This document shows positions 53,961-62,503 of a DNA stretch of 64,000 nucleotides, piece by piece. The notes below the pieces were generated by a model that was not told the origin of the DNA, ran no database searches, and was given only the letters and a program-made list of their open reading frames with translations. Each line of letters opens with the position of its first letter. Position 1 is the stretch's first letter. The translations under genes and the position numbers were made by a program. The stretch is from Paracoccus onubensis (GTDB lineage Bacteria; Pseudomonadota; Alphaproteobacteria; Rhodobacterales; Rhodobacteraceae): the NCBI RefSeq assembly GCF_003591515.1, contig NZ_QZCG01000009.1:186001-250000 (forward strand), read 5' to 3'.

Positions 53961-55372
53961 TTTCAGGATCAGATCGACACGCCCCGGGGCGCCGTGAACG
54001 TCTCGTCGACGACATTGCCGGTGTTCAGGACATCCGCCGGCTCGAAGATCAGGATCTCCGCCTCCTCGTCAGCCGCGGTGCGGTGCTCGACGCCGCGGGG
54101 AACGACGACATATTCCCCCGGCCCCAGGTCGCAGATCCGGTCGCGGAACTCCACACGGAAACGGCCCTTCCAGACCATGAACATCTCCTCGCAATCGTCA
54201 TGATGATGCCAGGGAAATTCCCCCTGCACCTTGACGATCCTGACCTCCTGCCCGTTGAGACTGGCGATCACCTTCGGACGCCAGTGCTCCGAAAAAAGCG
54301 CAAATTTCTCGCCTATGTCGCCGCTCTGAATCATGTCTGCTCTCCCGGAAAGACGTTCTGTCGGACCCTTCTATATCCTCTGGGTATCGCCTTTGCGAGC
54401 TTGTCTCTGGCAGCTTGCACCGCAAACAAGGCGCCGCAATTCAGCTATGACGAGAGCGTGCCGCCGCTGGCGCAGCCACCCGCCGCCGTTGAGAATCCGC
54501 CCCCGAAACCGCTGCATGTTCCACCGGGCTGGACGCCGGCGCGGGGCGGAAGTGCGGCGGAAACTCCCGCGGGCCGGGTCGCCAGTGCCAATCTCGCCGC
54601 CCGGATCGAGCCGCGCCGCGAGGGCTATTACAATGCCATCCAGGTCTATCCGTGGAGCGAGGGCGCGCTCTATCAGGTCTATGCCGCACCGGGACAGATC
54701 ACCGACATCGCGCTGGAACCCGGCGAAGACCTCACCGGTGCCGGTCCCATCGCCGCCGGCGACACGGCACGCTGGATCATCGGTGATACCGAGAGCGGCT
54801 CTGGGCCAAATCGCCGTGTCCATGTGCTGGTCAAGCCGACCCGGCCCGACATCTCCACAAATCTCGTCATCGCCACCGACCGCCGATCCTATATGCTGGA
54901 GCTGCGCGCCGGCGAGGAGACGTGGATGCCGGCGGTTTCGTGGCATTATCCGGTATCGTCATCCTCGGCGACACAACGACGGTCTGCTCCGGCCGTGCCC
55001 GCGATTCCGGGGAAAGCGGCCCGCAACCATCGCTATGGCCTCTCCGGCGCCAACCCGCCCTGGCGGCCGGTTTCCGTCTTCGATGACGGCCGCCGGGTTT
55101 ATGTCGTCTTCCCGCCAGGCATCGCCCAGGGCGAGATGCCGCCATTCTTCGTTATCGGCCCGGACGGCGCGCCGGAGATCGTCAACAGCCGCATTCACGG
55201 GAACGTTCTGATCGTGGACCGACTCTTCGGGGTGGCAGAGCTGCGCCTCGGTTCCGGAGAGCGCCAGCAGGTGGTGCGGATCCATCGCCTGCTGCCCGTG
55301 CAACGGGCAGCCGCACCGAACGCGATTGGCGCTGAGGGTGTGACCAGCAGGAATCGTGGTCATGAGCGATAG
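53957..55372 (+). CDS. trbG: P-type conjugative transfer protein TrbG, with a disrupted 5' region
   Basis: The TrbG part starts near 54345: a lipoprotein-like signal (KTFCRTLLYPLGIAFASLSLAAC), then ANKAPQFSYDESVPPLAQPP and the VirB9-like domain (YNAIQVYPWSEGALYQVYAAPGQITDIALEPGEDL to the C-terminal RIHRLL). That part is about 342 residues, normal for TrbG. Its natural start appears lost: the ATG overlapping trbF opens the same frame but first reads about 125 codons antisense to a cupin gene. The encoded leader would be non-TrbG sequence before the signal. A near-cognate CTG at 54325 is another possibility. Function is therefore uncertain. Confidence 0.8.
   Translation: MISGSDRHAPGRRERLVDDIAGVQDIRRLEDQDLRLLVSRGAVLDAAGNDDIFPRPQVADPVAELHTETALPDHEHLLAIVMMMPGKFPLHLDDPDLLPVETGDHLRTPVLRKKRKFLAYVAALNHVCSPGKTFCRTLLYPLGIAFASLSLAACTANKAPQFSYDESVPPLAQPPAAVENPPPKPLHVPPGWTPARGGSAAETPAGRVASANLAARIEPRREGYYNAIQVYPWSEGALYQVYAAPGQITDIALEPGEDLTGAGPIAAGDTARWIIGDTESGSGPNRRVHVLVKPTRPDISTNLVIATDRRSYMLELRAGEETWMPAVSWHYPVSSSSATQRRSAPAVPAIPGKAARNHRYGLSGANPPWRPVSVFDDGRRVYVVFPPGIAQGEMPPFFVIGPDGAPEIVNSRIHGNVLIVDRLFGVAELRLGSGERQQVVRIHRLLPVQRAAAPNAIGAEGVTSRNRGHER
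53969..54334 (-). CDS. Cupin-domain protein, antisense insertion within the trb operon
   Basis: A 121-residue single-domain cupin with intact metal motifs: WHHHDDCEEMFMVWKGRF (GX5HXHX3-6E-type) and GPGEYVVVPRGVEHRT, then AEILIFEPADVLNTGN. It starts MIQSGDIGEKFALFSEHWRP at 54334 with GGGAGAG six bases upstream. Similar small cupins are widespread and of unknown substrate. It occupies the interval where the trbG start should be, on the opposite strand, and reads toward trbF. Since ATG and ribosome-binding site are intact, it is likely expressed or recently acquired. Confidence 0.85.
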   Translation of the reverse strand: MIQSGDIGEKFALFSEHWRPKVIASLNGQEVRIVKVQGEFPWHHHDDCEEMFMVWKGRFRVEFRDRICDLGPGEYVVVPRGVEHRTAADEEAEILIFEPADVLNTGNVVDETFTAPRGVSI

Positions 55373-56528
55373 GGAAAACACCGCAACCCCGATGCGCCTG
55401 CGGGCCGAAACGCCCCGTGTCACCCGGCTCTCGCGCAGAGTGCTGGCGGGTATGGCCGTGATCGCCGCATTCGGCATTGGCACGGCACTGATCTATGCCT
55501 TGCAAACCCGTGACATCGAACGGAGTGGTGAGGAACTCTTTTCGACGGAAAACCGTGCCACTGCCGACGGGCTGGCTACGCTGCCGCGCGACTATACCGG
55601 ACCCGCCCTCGGCCCGGCGCTGCCCGGCGATCTCGGCCGTCCCATCCTGAAAGCACGCAACCGTGGCGAGCCGGTCCCGCCGCCGGATATCACCCCACCT
55701 GCCGTCACAGCACCGGCGACAGATACGGAGGAGCAGCAACGGTTGGCGGAAGAAGAGGCCGCACGACTCAGCGGTGTGTTCTTTCAGCACGGGCCACGTG
55801 CCGGAGCTGCGCCGGATGTCGGGGCACGGGGTGCCGGATCAGGAACCGGTGGCACCGGTTCTATGGGGCACTCGGCGGCCACAGGTGCAAAAGATCGGCA
55901 TGCGGCGTTTTTGGGTAGTCCCGCCGACCGCGTGACGGTCGCCCCGGATCGGGTGGCGGCACCCGCCTCGCCCTGGATCCTGCAGGCCGGATCGGTGATC
56001 CCGGCGGCGCTGATCACCGGCATCCGCTCCGATCTGCCCGGCCAGATCACCGCGCAGGTGACGCAGAACGTCTATGACAGTCCCACCGGGTCGCTGCTGC
56101 TCATCCCGCAGGGTACGCGGGTCATCGGCGAATACGATGCCGGCGTCACATTCGGCCAGCGCCGTGTGCTGCTGGTCTGGAACCGGCTGATCTTTCCGGA
56201 TGGCCGCTCTCTGGTGCTGGAACGTCTGCCCGGTGCCGATGCCGCGGGCTTTAGCGGGCTTGAGGACGGCGTCGATCATCACTGGCGGGATCTGATGAAG
56301 GCCGCCGGGCTCTCGACCTTGCTCGCTGCCGGAACGGAACTCGCAGGCGACGAGGAGGACCGCCTGATCCGCGCCATCCGCGACGGTGCGCAGGACACAA
56401 TCAACCAGGCCGGTCAGCAGATCGTCCAGCGCCAGTTGCAGGTCGCGCCCACGCTCACCATTCGGCCGGGGTTTCCGGTCAGGATTGTCGTGACGCGGGA
56501 CCTGGTATTCGAACACGCAGGGGAGTGA
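55362..56528 (+). CDS. trbI: Conjugal transfer protein TrbI
   Basis: A 388-residue VirB10-like protein. It starts MSDRENTATPMRLRAETPRV at 55362, overlapping the trbG stop by 11 bases. One span (VLAGMAVIAAFGIGTALIYAL) precedes a Pro-rich linker and the C-terminal beta-barrel domain: SPWILQAGSVIPAALITGIRSDLPGQITAQVTQNVYDSPTGSLLLIPQGTRVIGEYDAGVTFGQRRVLLVWNRLIFPDG. It bridges the inner and outer membranes and is complete. Confidence 0.95.
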   Translation: MSDRENTATPMRLRAETPRVTRLSRRVLAGMAVIAAFGIGTALIYALQTRDIERSGEELFSTENRATADGLATLPRDYTGPALGPALPGDLGRPILKARNRGEPVPPPDITPPAVTAPATDTEEQQRLAEEEAARLSGVFFQHGPRAGAAPDVGARGAGSGTGGTGSMGHSAATGAKDRHAAFLGSPADRVTVAPDRVAAPASPWILQAGSVIPAALITGIRSDLPGQITAQVTQNVYDSPTGSLLLIPQGTRVIGEYDAGVTFGQRRVLLVWNRLIFPDGRSLVLERLPGADAAGFSGLEDGVDHHWRDLMKAAGLSTLLAAGTELAGDEEDRLIRAIRDGAQDTINQAGQQIVQRQLQVAPTLTIRPGFPVRIVVTRDLVFEHAGE

Positions 56529-56531
56529 TCC

Positions 56532-56774
56532 ATGACGAAACTGAAGCTTGGTCCGATCGCGGAGGATAAACCGGTGAAAGTGACGGTGGAGCTGCCGGCC
56601 AGTCTGCACAGGGATCTGACCCTCTATGGTGAACTGCTTGGCCGCGCTGGCGGGCAAGGGCCGGTCGCGCCGCAGAAGCTGATTGTGCCGATGCTGGAGC
56701 GCTTCATCGCCTCGGATCGCGGCTTTGCCAGGGGAAAAAGGACCGTCAGCGCCGGATCCCCGAGGGAAGGCTGA
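56532..56774 (+). CDS. DUF2274-domain protein
   Basis: An 80-residue protein, MTKLKLGPIAEDKPVKVTVE onward, then LPASLHRDLTLYGELLGR and a C-terminal LIVPMLERFIASDRGFARG. DUF2274 proteins follow trbI in many alphaproteobacterial elements; they look like ribbon-helix-helix proteins and may be regulators. It is the last gene of the trb operon, three bases after trbI, and faces the copG gene end to end. Confidence 0.88.
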   Translation: MTKLKLGPIAEDKPVKVTVELPASLHRDLTLYGELLGRAGGQGPVAPQKLIVPMLERFIASDRGFARGKRTVSAGSPREG

Positions 56775-56954
56775 ACGGAGGCAGCGCATCCCGCTTTCCC
56801 GGCGGATCCATACGAGGTGGTCCGGCTGCCAGATCCGCCCGTGCCAGCCGGAATGTCTGCCGGCCCATCAAAGGCCCTGTCTTTCGAGCGGTGGCATCTC
56901 GGTTCAATCACGTCGACATATATCGCAGGAGACAGCCGAAAAGATGCTCCCGCC

Positions 56955-57374
56955 CTACCCGGAATCCTCCGGCACTTCCTGCCGCAGCTTCGGTCCACGC
57001 ACCAGCCGTCGGCCAAGAGCTTCAAGAAACCGGTCATAGCGCTGCCCGCCCTGCGCCCGCGCGGCCGCCTGTGCCGCCTCGGGCAGAGGCGCGGTTGCAG
57101 TCAGCCAGGACCGGACAAAGATCGCGAAAGCCTCGTTGGCGATACCGATATCACGCTCCAGACGCTGTATATTGCGGTCGATGCGATCGAGCCGACGGGA
57201 CAGGGCCGCCTCCTGCCGCTCGTCGGCATCGGGCGACAGAAAAGAGGCGATGGCCGCCTCGGCGACAAGGGAGCGGGACTTGACGCGCCGATCGGCATAA
57301 TCGGCGAGGAGCAACATCAGATCGGGATCGAGATAGACCGAGAGCCGTTTCTTCTTGTCGGGACGCTCCGGCAT
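56955..57374 (-). CDS. CopG/ribbon-helix-helix protein of the transfer module
   Basis: A 139-residue protein with an N-terminal RHH domain: KKKRLSVYLDPDLMLLLADYADRRVKSRSLVAEAAIASFL (residues about 7-46). A helical region with a heptad pattern follows (RRLDRIDRNIQRLERDIGIANEAFAIFVRSWL). Proteins of this type sit between traG and trbB in related elements and probably bind the transfer operon or aid coupling. Three bases follow the traG stop. Confidence 0.88.
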   Translation of the reverse strand: MPERPDKKKRLSVYLDPDLMLLLADYADRRVKSRSLVAEAAIASFLSPDADERQEAALSRRLDRIDRNIQRLERDIGIANEAFAIFVRSWLTATAPLPEAAQAAARAQGGQRYDRFLEALGRRLVRGPKLRQEVPEDSG

Positions 57375-57377
57375 CTC

Positions 57378-59408
57378 TCAGAGCTCCATCCCGTCATCCG
57401 GGTTCATCGAGATCCGACGCGCGATCCGCCCCATGTCACGCACCAGTACACCGTTGCGGGTTACTTCCTGTTCTGGCGTCTCGATATCGGGATCGAACTC
57501 GTTCTCCGGAAGCGACAGTGGCTCCGGCGCGATATCCTTGTGCGGCTCAAGTCCGGGTTCGCGGCGCAGGCCCGCATTCTCCGTGTCTTCGGAAAGCTGA
57601 GTGCCGGATTGGGCGATGCCGGCAGAAGCAGGGTTCGCTGCCTTTGCGGCATCACCCGCCTGCCCCCGTTCATCCGACGCCGAAACTGTCCGCCTGGTCC
57701 AGTTGTCCGGTTTCGGGGCAGTGCTCATGCCCGTTTCTGGTGCTGACAGCAACCGCTCGCGGAACCGCGCGTCCTCGAAGTAACGCGCTTTTTTCGTACG
57801 GATCGGTGGAATACCCGCCACCATGACCAGTTCCTCCTCTGGCGGCAGCTGCATCACCTCGCCGGGCGTCAGCAGTTGCCGTGCGGTCTCCGAGCGCGAC
57901 ACCATCAGATGGCCGAGCCAGGGTGCCAGCCGGTGCCCGGCGTAGTTCCGCATCGCCCGCATCTCTGTCGCGGTGCCGAGCGAGTCCGAGATCCGCTTCG
58001 CGGTGCGCTCGTCATTGGTGGCAAAGCACACCCGCACATGGCAATTGTCGAGGATCGAATTGTTCTGCCCGTAAGCCTTCTCGATCTGGTTCAGCGATTG
58101 TGCGATCAGGAAGGCCTTGATCCCGTAACCCGCCATGAAGGCCAGCGCGCTCTCAAAGAAATCGAGCCGCCCCAATGCGGGGAATTCGTCGAGCATCATC
58201 AGCACGCGCTGCCGGTCCTCCCTGCCCCGCAAATCCTCGGTAAGCCTGCGACCGATCTGGTTCAGCACCAGCCGGATAAGCGGCTTTGTCCGCGATATGT
58301 CCGACGGCGGCACCACGAGGTAAAGGGTTGCGGGATGTCCCTCCCCCGCCAGATCGGCGATACGCCAGTCGCAACGGCTGGTAACCGCGGCCACCACCGG
58401 ATCGCGGTAGAGACCGAGGAAGGACATAGCAGTGGAAAGAACGCCGGAGCGTTCATTGTCGGCCTTGTTCAGAAGCTCGCGCGCGGCGGATGCGATCACC
58501 GGATGCGGCCCGGCATCGCGCAGATGCGGCGTTCTCATCATCGCGGCGAGCGTCGCCTCAATGGGCCGGCGCGGATCGGAGAGGAACGCGGCGACACCCG
58601 CGAGTGTCTTGTCCTGCCCGGCATAAAGCACATGCAGGATCGCACCGACCAGCAGGCTGTGACTGGTCTTCTCCCAGTGATTGCGCCGCTCCAGCGACCC
58701 CTCGGGATCGACCAGCACGTCAGCGATATTCTGAACGTCGCGGACTTCCCACTCACCGCGGCGAACCTCGAGCAGGGGATTATAGGCAGAGGAACCCGTA
58801 TCGGTCGGATCGAAGAGAAGAACCCGTCCATGCTTCGCGCGAAAACCCGCAGTCAGAGACCAGTTCTCGCCCTTGATGTCATGGACGATGGCGGAACCCG
58901 GCCAGGTCAGCAACGTCGGCACCACGAGGCCGACGCCCTTGCCCGAACGCGTCGGCGCGAAGCACAGTACATGCTCGGGCCCGTCGTGACGCAGATAATC
59001 GTGATTGAGCTTCCCAAGCACGACGCCGTCCGGACCGAGCAATCCGGCTTGCCGGATCTCGTCAGGCTCCGCCCAGCGAGCTGAGCCGAAGGTCTGCACA
59101 TCCTTCGCCTCCCGCGCCCGCCAGACCGACATCATGATGGCCACGGCAATGGCGAGAAAGCCACCAGAGGCCGCGATAATACCGCCTTCCACGAAAATGC
59201 CCGGCGCATAGGCGTCGTAGAAATACCACCACCAGAAGAAGGCCGGCGGATAGAAAATCGGCCAGCCCGCCAGCTCGAACCACGGCTCGCCCAGTTGCGG
59301 CTGAAAGCCGAGGCGCCATCCCACCCATTGCGTCGCCAGCCATGTCGCGCCAAGCACGATCACGAGAACGATGAGGATCTGACCCCAGAGGATGCGGGTG
59401 GCGGACAA
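57378..59408 (-). CDS. traG: Conjugal transfer coupling protein TraG (VirD4-like)
   Basis: A 676-residue coupling ATPase that links the relaxosome to the channel. Two N-terminal spans (LWGQILIVLVIVLGATWLAT and a second near residue 80). Walker A is FAPTRSGKGVGLVVPTL near residue 151; Walker B is VLMMLDEFPALGRLDFFE near residue 400; and AQSLNQIEKAYGQNNSILDNCHVRVCFATND is the TraG/VirD4 signature. The C-terminal 120 residues are low-complexity. It is complete and transcribed away from the relaxase. Confidence 0.95.
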   Translation of the reverse strand: MSATRILWGQILIVLVIVLGATWLATQWVGWRLGFQPQLGEPWFELAGWPIFYPPAFFWWWYFYDAYAPGIFVEGGIIAASGGFLAIAVAIMMSVWRAREAKDVQTFGSARWAEPDEIRQAGLLGPDGVVLGKLNHDYLRHDGPEHVLCFAPTRSGKGVGLVVPTLLTWPGSAIVHDIKGENWSLTAGFRAKHGRVLLFDPTDTGSSAYNPLLEVRRGEWEVRDVQNIADVLVDPEGSLERRNHWEKTSHSLLVGAILHVLYAGQDKTLAGVAAFLSDPRRPIEATLAAMMRTPHLRDAGPHPVIASAARELLNKADNERSGVLSTAMSFLGLYRDPVVAAVTSRCDWRIADLAGEGHPATLYLVVPPSDISRTKPLIRLVLNQIGRRLTEDLRGREDRQRVLMMLDEFPALGRLDFFESALAFMAGYGIKAFLIAQSLNQIEKAYGQNNSILDNCHVRVCFATNDERTAKRISDSLGTATEMRAMRNYAGHRLAPWLGHLMVSRSETARQLLTPGEVMQLPPEEELVMVAGIPPIRTKKARYFEDARFRERLLSAPETGMSTAPKPDNWTRRTVSASDERGQAGDAAKAANPASAGIAQSGTQLSEDTENAGLRREPGLEPHKDIAPEPLSLPENEFDPDIETPEQEVTRNGVLVRDMGRIARRISMNPDDGMEL

Positions 59409-59670
59409 GGCGCTGTTTCCCTGCTGAAATCCGGTAATATCGAGAAAAACCGGACCACCGCCGGTTTCAACCGCTATTCTTCCACAGGTCGTAGTGCGGC
59501 GCAGGGAAGCGTAAAAATACCGGCAGGCTACGCGCGACCCTCACGACCATCCTTGGTAACGTCGTGTCAAGACCGGCTCTAACATAGCCCGGAGATCACT
59601 ACCGGCATATCCCGCCCCGGGCGACCACAGGAAACAGACAGGTGACGGCCCCAGGGGGCAGGTCTGCCCG

Positions 59671-60108
59671 CTACCTCGCAGGCAGTTCCTTCAGCGGATT
59701 CATATAAGGGACGCCGAGCGGCGCGAAATGCCGCTCATTGGCAGTCAGCACCGTGAGGCCATGCGCGACCGCCGTCGCGGCGATGGCGATATCCTCGAAA
59801 CCGGGATCATGAGCCCGCGCCCGGTCGAGGATCGCGCCGGCCTCGCGGGCCTCGTTGACGCCGAAGGACAGGATCCGACTGGCATGGAAATGCTCCACGG
59901 CGGAAAGCCAGCGGCGCAGTGCCGCGGCCTTCGTAGTCGCGTCGATCCTGATCGCCCGGGCGATCCCCGCCTCGATTTCGGCAATGGTGATGGCCGACAG
60001 ATAAAGCCCGTCACTATGCACCCGGATCCAGTCCCCGAGGGTTTCCGCCCCGGTATCCCGTCGGGTCGGCGCCGAGGCCGAAATGATGTTGGTGTCGAGC
60101 AGATACAA
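59671..60108 (-). CDS. PIN-domain toxin, VapC/FitB-like
   Basis: A 145-residue ribonuclease toxin. It starts at TTG 60108 (LYLLDTNIISAS, with the first acidic residue D), or CTG 60114 overlapping the antitoxin stop. Further acidic residues are in AEIEAGIARAI and PGFEDIAIAATAVAHGLTVLTANERHFAPL. It is downstream of and coupled to an antitoxin gene. Such pairs stabilise mobile elements. Confidence 0.88.
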   Translation of the reverse strand: MYLLDTNIISASAPTRRDTGAETLGDWIRVHSDGLYLSAITIAEIEAGIARAIRIDATTKAAALRRWLSAVEHFHASRILSFGVNEAREAGAILDRARAHDPGFEDIAIAATAVAHGLTVLTANERHFAPLGVPYMNPLKELPAR

Positions 60109-60110
60109 GT

Positions 60111-60362
60111 TCAGAGACCGGCATCCCGCAGCGCCCGCGCAGGTTTGCGGGAACGTTCGGGAATATCGCCAGGCTCGCCGGGGAAGACCCGCAGCAGATC
60201 GGCAAAATCCGGCACACGGGAGATGCGCTGCCATTCCTCAAAGGATAGCAGCACGGCCTCCTTGCGGCCATGGCGCGTGATCACCGTCGGTTCTCCCGAC
60301 ACGGCCAGATCCATCACGGCCGAAAGCGTCGCCTTCGCATCTCTGAGCTGGAGTTCCTTCAT
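60111..60362 (-). CDS. Phd/YefM-type antitoxin
   Basis: An 83-residue antitoxin starting MKELQLRDAKATLSAVMDLA at 60362, with an excellent GGAGGTGAT ribosome-binding site. The Phd fold DNA-binding half includes GEPTVITRHGRKEAVLLSFEEWQRIS. The C-terminal part (LRVFPGEPGDIPERSRKPARALRD) would wrap the toxin. It overlaps or abuts the VapC start, so the pair is translationally coupled. A Phd-type antitoxin with a VapC-type toxin is a common mixed pairing. Confidence 0.9.
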   Translation of the reverse strand: MKELQLRDAKATLSAVMDLAVSGEPTVITRHGRKEAVLLSFEEWQRISRVPDFADLLRVFPGEPGDIPERSRKPARALRDAGL

Positions 60363-60443
60363 GATCACCTCCATTGTGACTACAGATAGTCATATAGGAC
60401 TCCTGCACGAACCGTCAAGGTGGTGCCCTTTCCGGGCGTGGTT

Positions 60444-62183
60444 TCACAACCCGAGCCCACGCTTGCGAGTGAAAAACCAGTCCACTCCACCATCCCCCCG
60501 CGCAACGCCGGAAACATGCCGGCCGAGCTGCTTTTCGACGGAGGGTGTCCACGGGACGAGCTGAAAGCCCGGCCCGTCGTCGATCATTGCGAAGCGACCG
60601 GAGGCCAGGGTGAATCGCTGACGGTATGTGCCCGCCACATGATCCCCACTTGCCGCACGATTGAACGGCAGGCCCGAGTCGGCACTGAGCTTCCCGGCAA
60701 GCCTGTCGACCTCCCGTTCGCGCAGCGTGTCGAGGAGCCGACGCGCGAAGACGACACGTCCGCCGTGCCGCTCGGCAAAGCCTTCGCCGATCAGATGCTC
60801 CGCGCGCCGCTCCGTGGCCTGCCGGACTTCGGCGCCGAAGCCGAATTCCGAAAGCGCGACGGGATCGCGGGCGAGTGCTTGCCGGTCGAGCCAGGTCGCT
60901 CCGGTCGCGGTCACCTGTGCCTGGAGATCGAAATCGGACCGGACGGCCAGCGCGACGCGGCGCTCGCCACGCGCGTCCTCATAAGCGCGCAACTCGACAA
61001 TCGAGCCGGGCGGGCTGTCGCCGGCGGCGTCGAGATGCGGCAGCCTGATATGATGGGTGCGACCATCCACACCATCCACCACGGCATAGGCGGTGCCCTT
61101 CAGCTCATCATCATGGCCCCGCTCCATCAGGCGCCCGATCACCGGAACGTCGAGGCTTTCCCCGTCGAGGACATAGCTCGCCAGGTTGCGTTCGATGCTG
61201 CGCTCGGTAAGCGCCCGATGTATGCGCCTGATGATGTCACCGCGCTCGCCGAGTTCGCGTAGCACCGTCTCCGCCCCGGCCCTGATGAACCATTGCGCCT
61301 GTCCGACCTGATCGGCCAGGCCCAGGTGTTCGAGATGACGCAGCCGGCCAATCTTCTGCGGCATGTAATCGTCGCGTGGCCCATCCACACGCGGAGCCAT
61401 GTCGATGATCCCGGATTTGCCGGTGTCGTGGAGAAGCTGGCGGTCGAGCGCGGTCCAGCGTTCCGCCCCGATCTGCCGCTCGAGGCTGCGGCGAATGTCG
61501 AGATCGTGGCGCGGCCCGAGTTCCCGGGTAATCAGATCCTGAGCGCGCCCCCTCATTCCCTCCCTGATATAGTCGCGGGCGATGACAAGGTCATGGCCGT
61601 CACCGGTCCGCCCCCGCAGGATGACATGGACATGAGGATTGTCGGTGTTCCAGTGATCGGCGGCGATCCAGTCGAGTTCCGTGCCGAGATCCTTTTCTGC
61701 CTGCGCCATCAACTCACGGGTGAAGCGCTTAAGATTCTCCATGTCGGAGGCATCTTCCGGCGAGACGATGAAGCGAAAATGATGCCTGTCATCCCGGCAG
61801 CGCTCCACTAGACCCTTTGCATCCGCATCGTCACTTTCCGGGCCGAACATCCGAACCTTCCCGCCATCCCGGGTGACGCCTTCGCGGCGCAGATAGCCCA
61901 GATGCCGCGCCAGCGCGGCGGGCTGTCCACGATGACGGACCACCCGGGCCTTGACGGTGCAGAGACGCGAGCGGCGGGTGATCAACCTGTTGGCGCGGAC
62001 AGCAGCGGCACGGCCCCTGCCAATCCGCGAAGCACCCGGCGAGACCACCTTCCCGCCGCGCGAAATACGTCCGCCCGCTTTCTGCGCGGCGGCAAGCGCC
62101 TGCGCCACAAAGGGCCGCGCCCGCTGGCTGCGGCTCGATCGGATACGCCCCGGACGGATGCGAAAATCATCCTCGTTGCTCAT
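60444..62183 (-). CDS. Relaxase, DUF3363-containing (RlxS/VirD2-like)
   Basis: A 579-residue relaxase that nicks oriT and pilots the strand. The N-terminal region is basic (RPGRIRSSRSQRARPFVAQ). The catalytic region has HHFRFIVSPEDASDMENLKRFTRELM and the metal-binding triad in AADHWNTDNPHVHVILRGRTGDG near residues 170-190. The C-terminal DUF3363 includes AGAETVLRELGERGDIIRRIHRAL. The first ATG, at 62183, is kept, as the N-terminal basic tail is common in the family. Confidence 0.92.
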   Translation of the reverse strand: MSNEDDFRIRPGRIRSSRSQRARPFVAQALAAAQKAGGRISRGGKVVSPGASRIGRGRAAAVRANRLITRRSRLCTVKARVVRHRGQPAALARHLGYLRREGVTRDGGKVRMFGPESDDADAKGLVERCRDDRHHFRFIVSPEDASDMENLKRFTRELMAQAEKDLGTELDWIAADHWNTDNPHVHVILRGRTGDGHDLVIARDYIREGMRGRAQDLITRELGPRHDLDIRRSLERQIGAERWTALDRQLLHDTGKSGIIDMAPRVDGPRDDYMPQKIGRLRHLEHLGLADQVGQAQWFIRAGAETVLRELGERGDIIRRIHRALTERSIERNLASYVLDGESLDVPVIGRLMERGHDDELKGTAYAVVDGVDGRTHHIRLPHLDAAGDSPPGSIVELRAYEDARGERRVALAVRSDFDLQAQVTATGATWLDRQALARDPVALSEFGFGAEVRQATERRAEHLIGEGFAERHGGRVVFARRLLDTLREREVDRLAGKLSADSGLPFNRAASGDHVAGTYRQRFTLASGRFAMIDDGPGFQLVPWTPSVEKQLGRHVSGVARGDGGVDWFFTRKRGLGL

Positions 62184-62503
62184 GGCCAGATGTCCCGCGA
62201 TGTGAGGAATTCAATGAATTCATGCAGAAATTGATACGGGCGCGAGGTGCGAATCTGGGCCGCGAGGTGCGAAAAATTCCGGGAAACCCGGCAAACACCA
62301 CCGACCGACCATACCGCGATGTGCGGGCTTTTATCTTGCCCTAAGCTTACCACCTCCCCGCCTCTCCCGCCAGCGCTGCATGCCCTGCGACAGCGTCCGG
62401 AAATCTGCGACTTTCCCCGAAGATTACTGGCGACCGGGTATCAGCGAGTCTCATACGGATGAGACTTCCTCGAAACGGGTTGCGGAACAGTTTAGACGCA
62501 CGG
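62184..62503. promoter_or_regulatory. Intergenic region with repeats upstream of the relaxase (oriT candidate)
   Basis: Holds an inverted repeat GAATTC-AAT-GAATTC (62207-62221), a direct repeat CGCGAGGTGCGAA at 62241-62253 and 62261-62273 (20-base period), a small CCGGGAAACCCGG hairpin (62279-62291), and a perfect 8-4-8 inverted repeat AGTCTCAT-ACGG-ATGAGACT (62447-62466). OriT is normally next to the relaxase gene, so this is the best place for it; the nick site is not identified. Confidence 0.45.

Noticed and set aside
57876..59084. 402-codon + strand open frame antisense to traG
   Set aside because: traG is certain by its Walker motifs; the antisense translation shows no domain.
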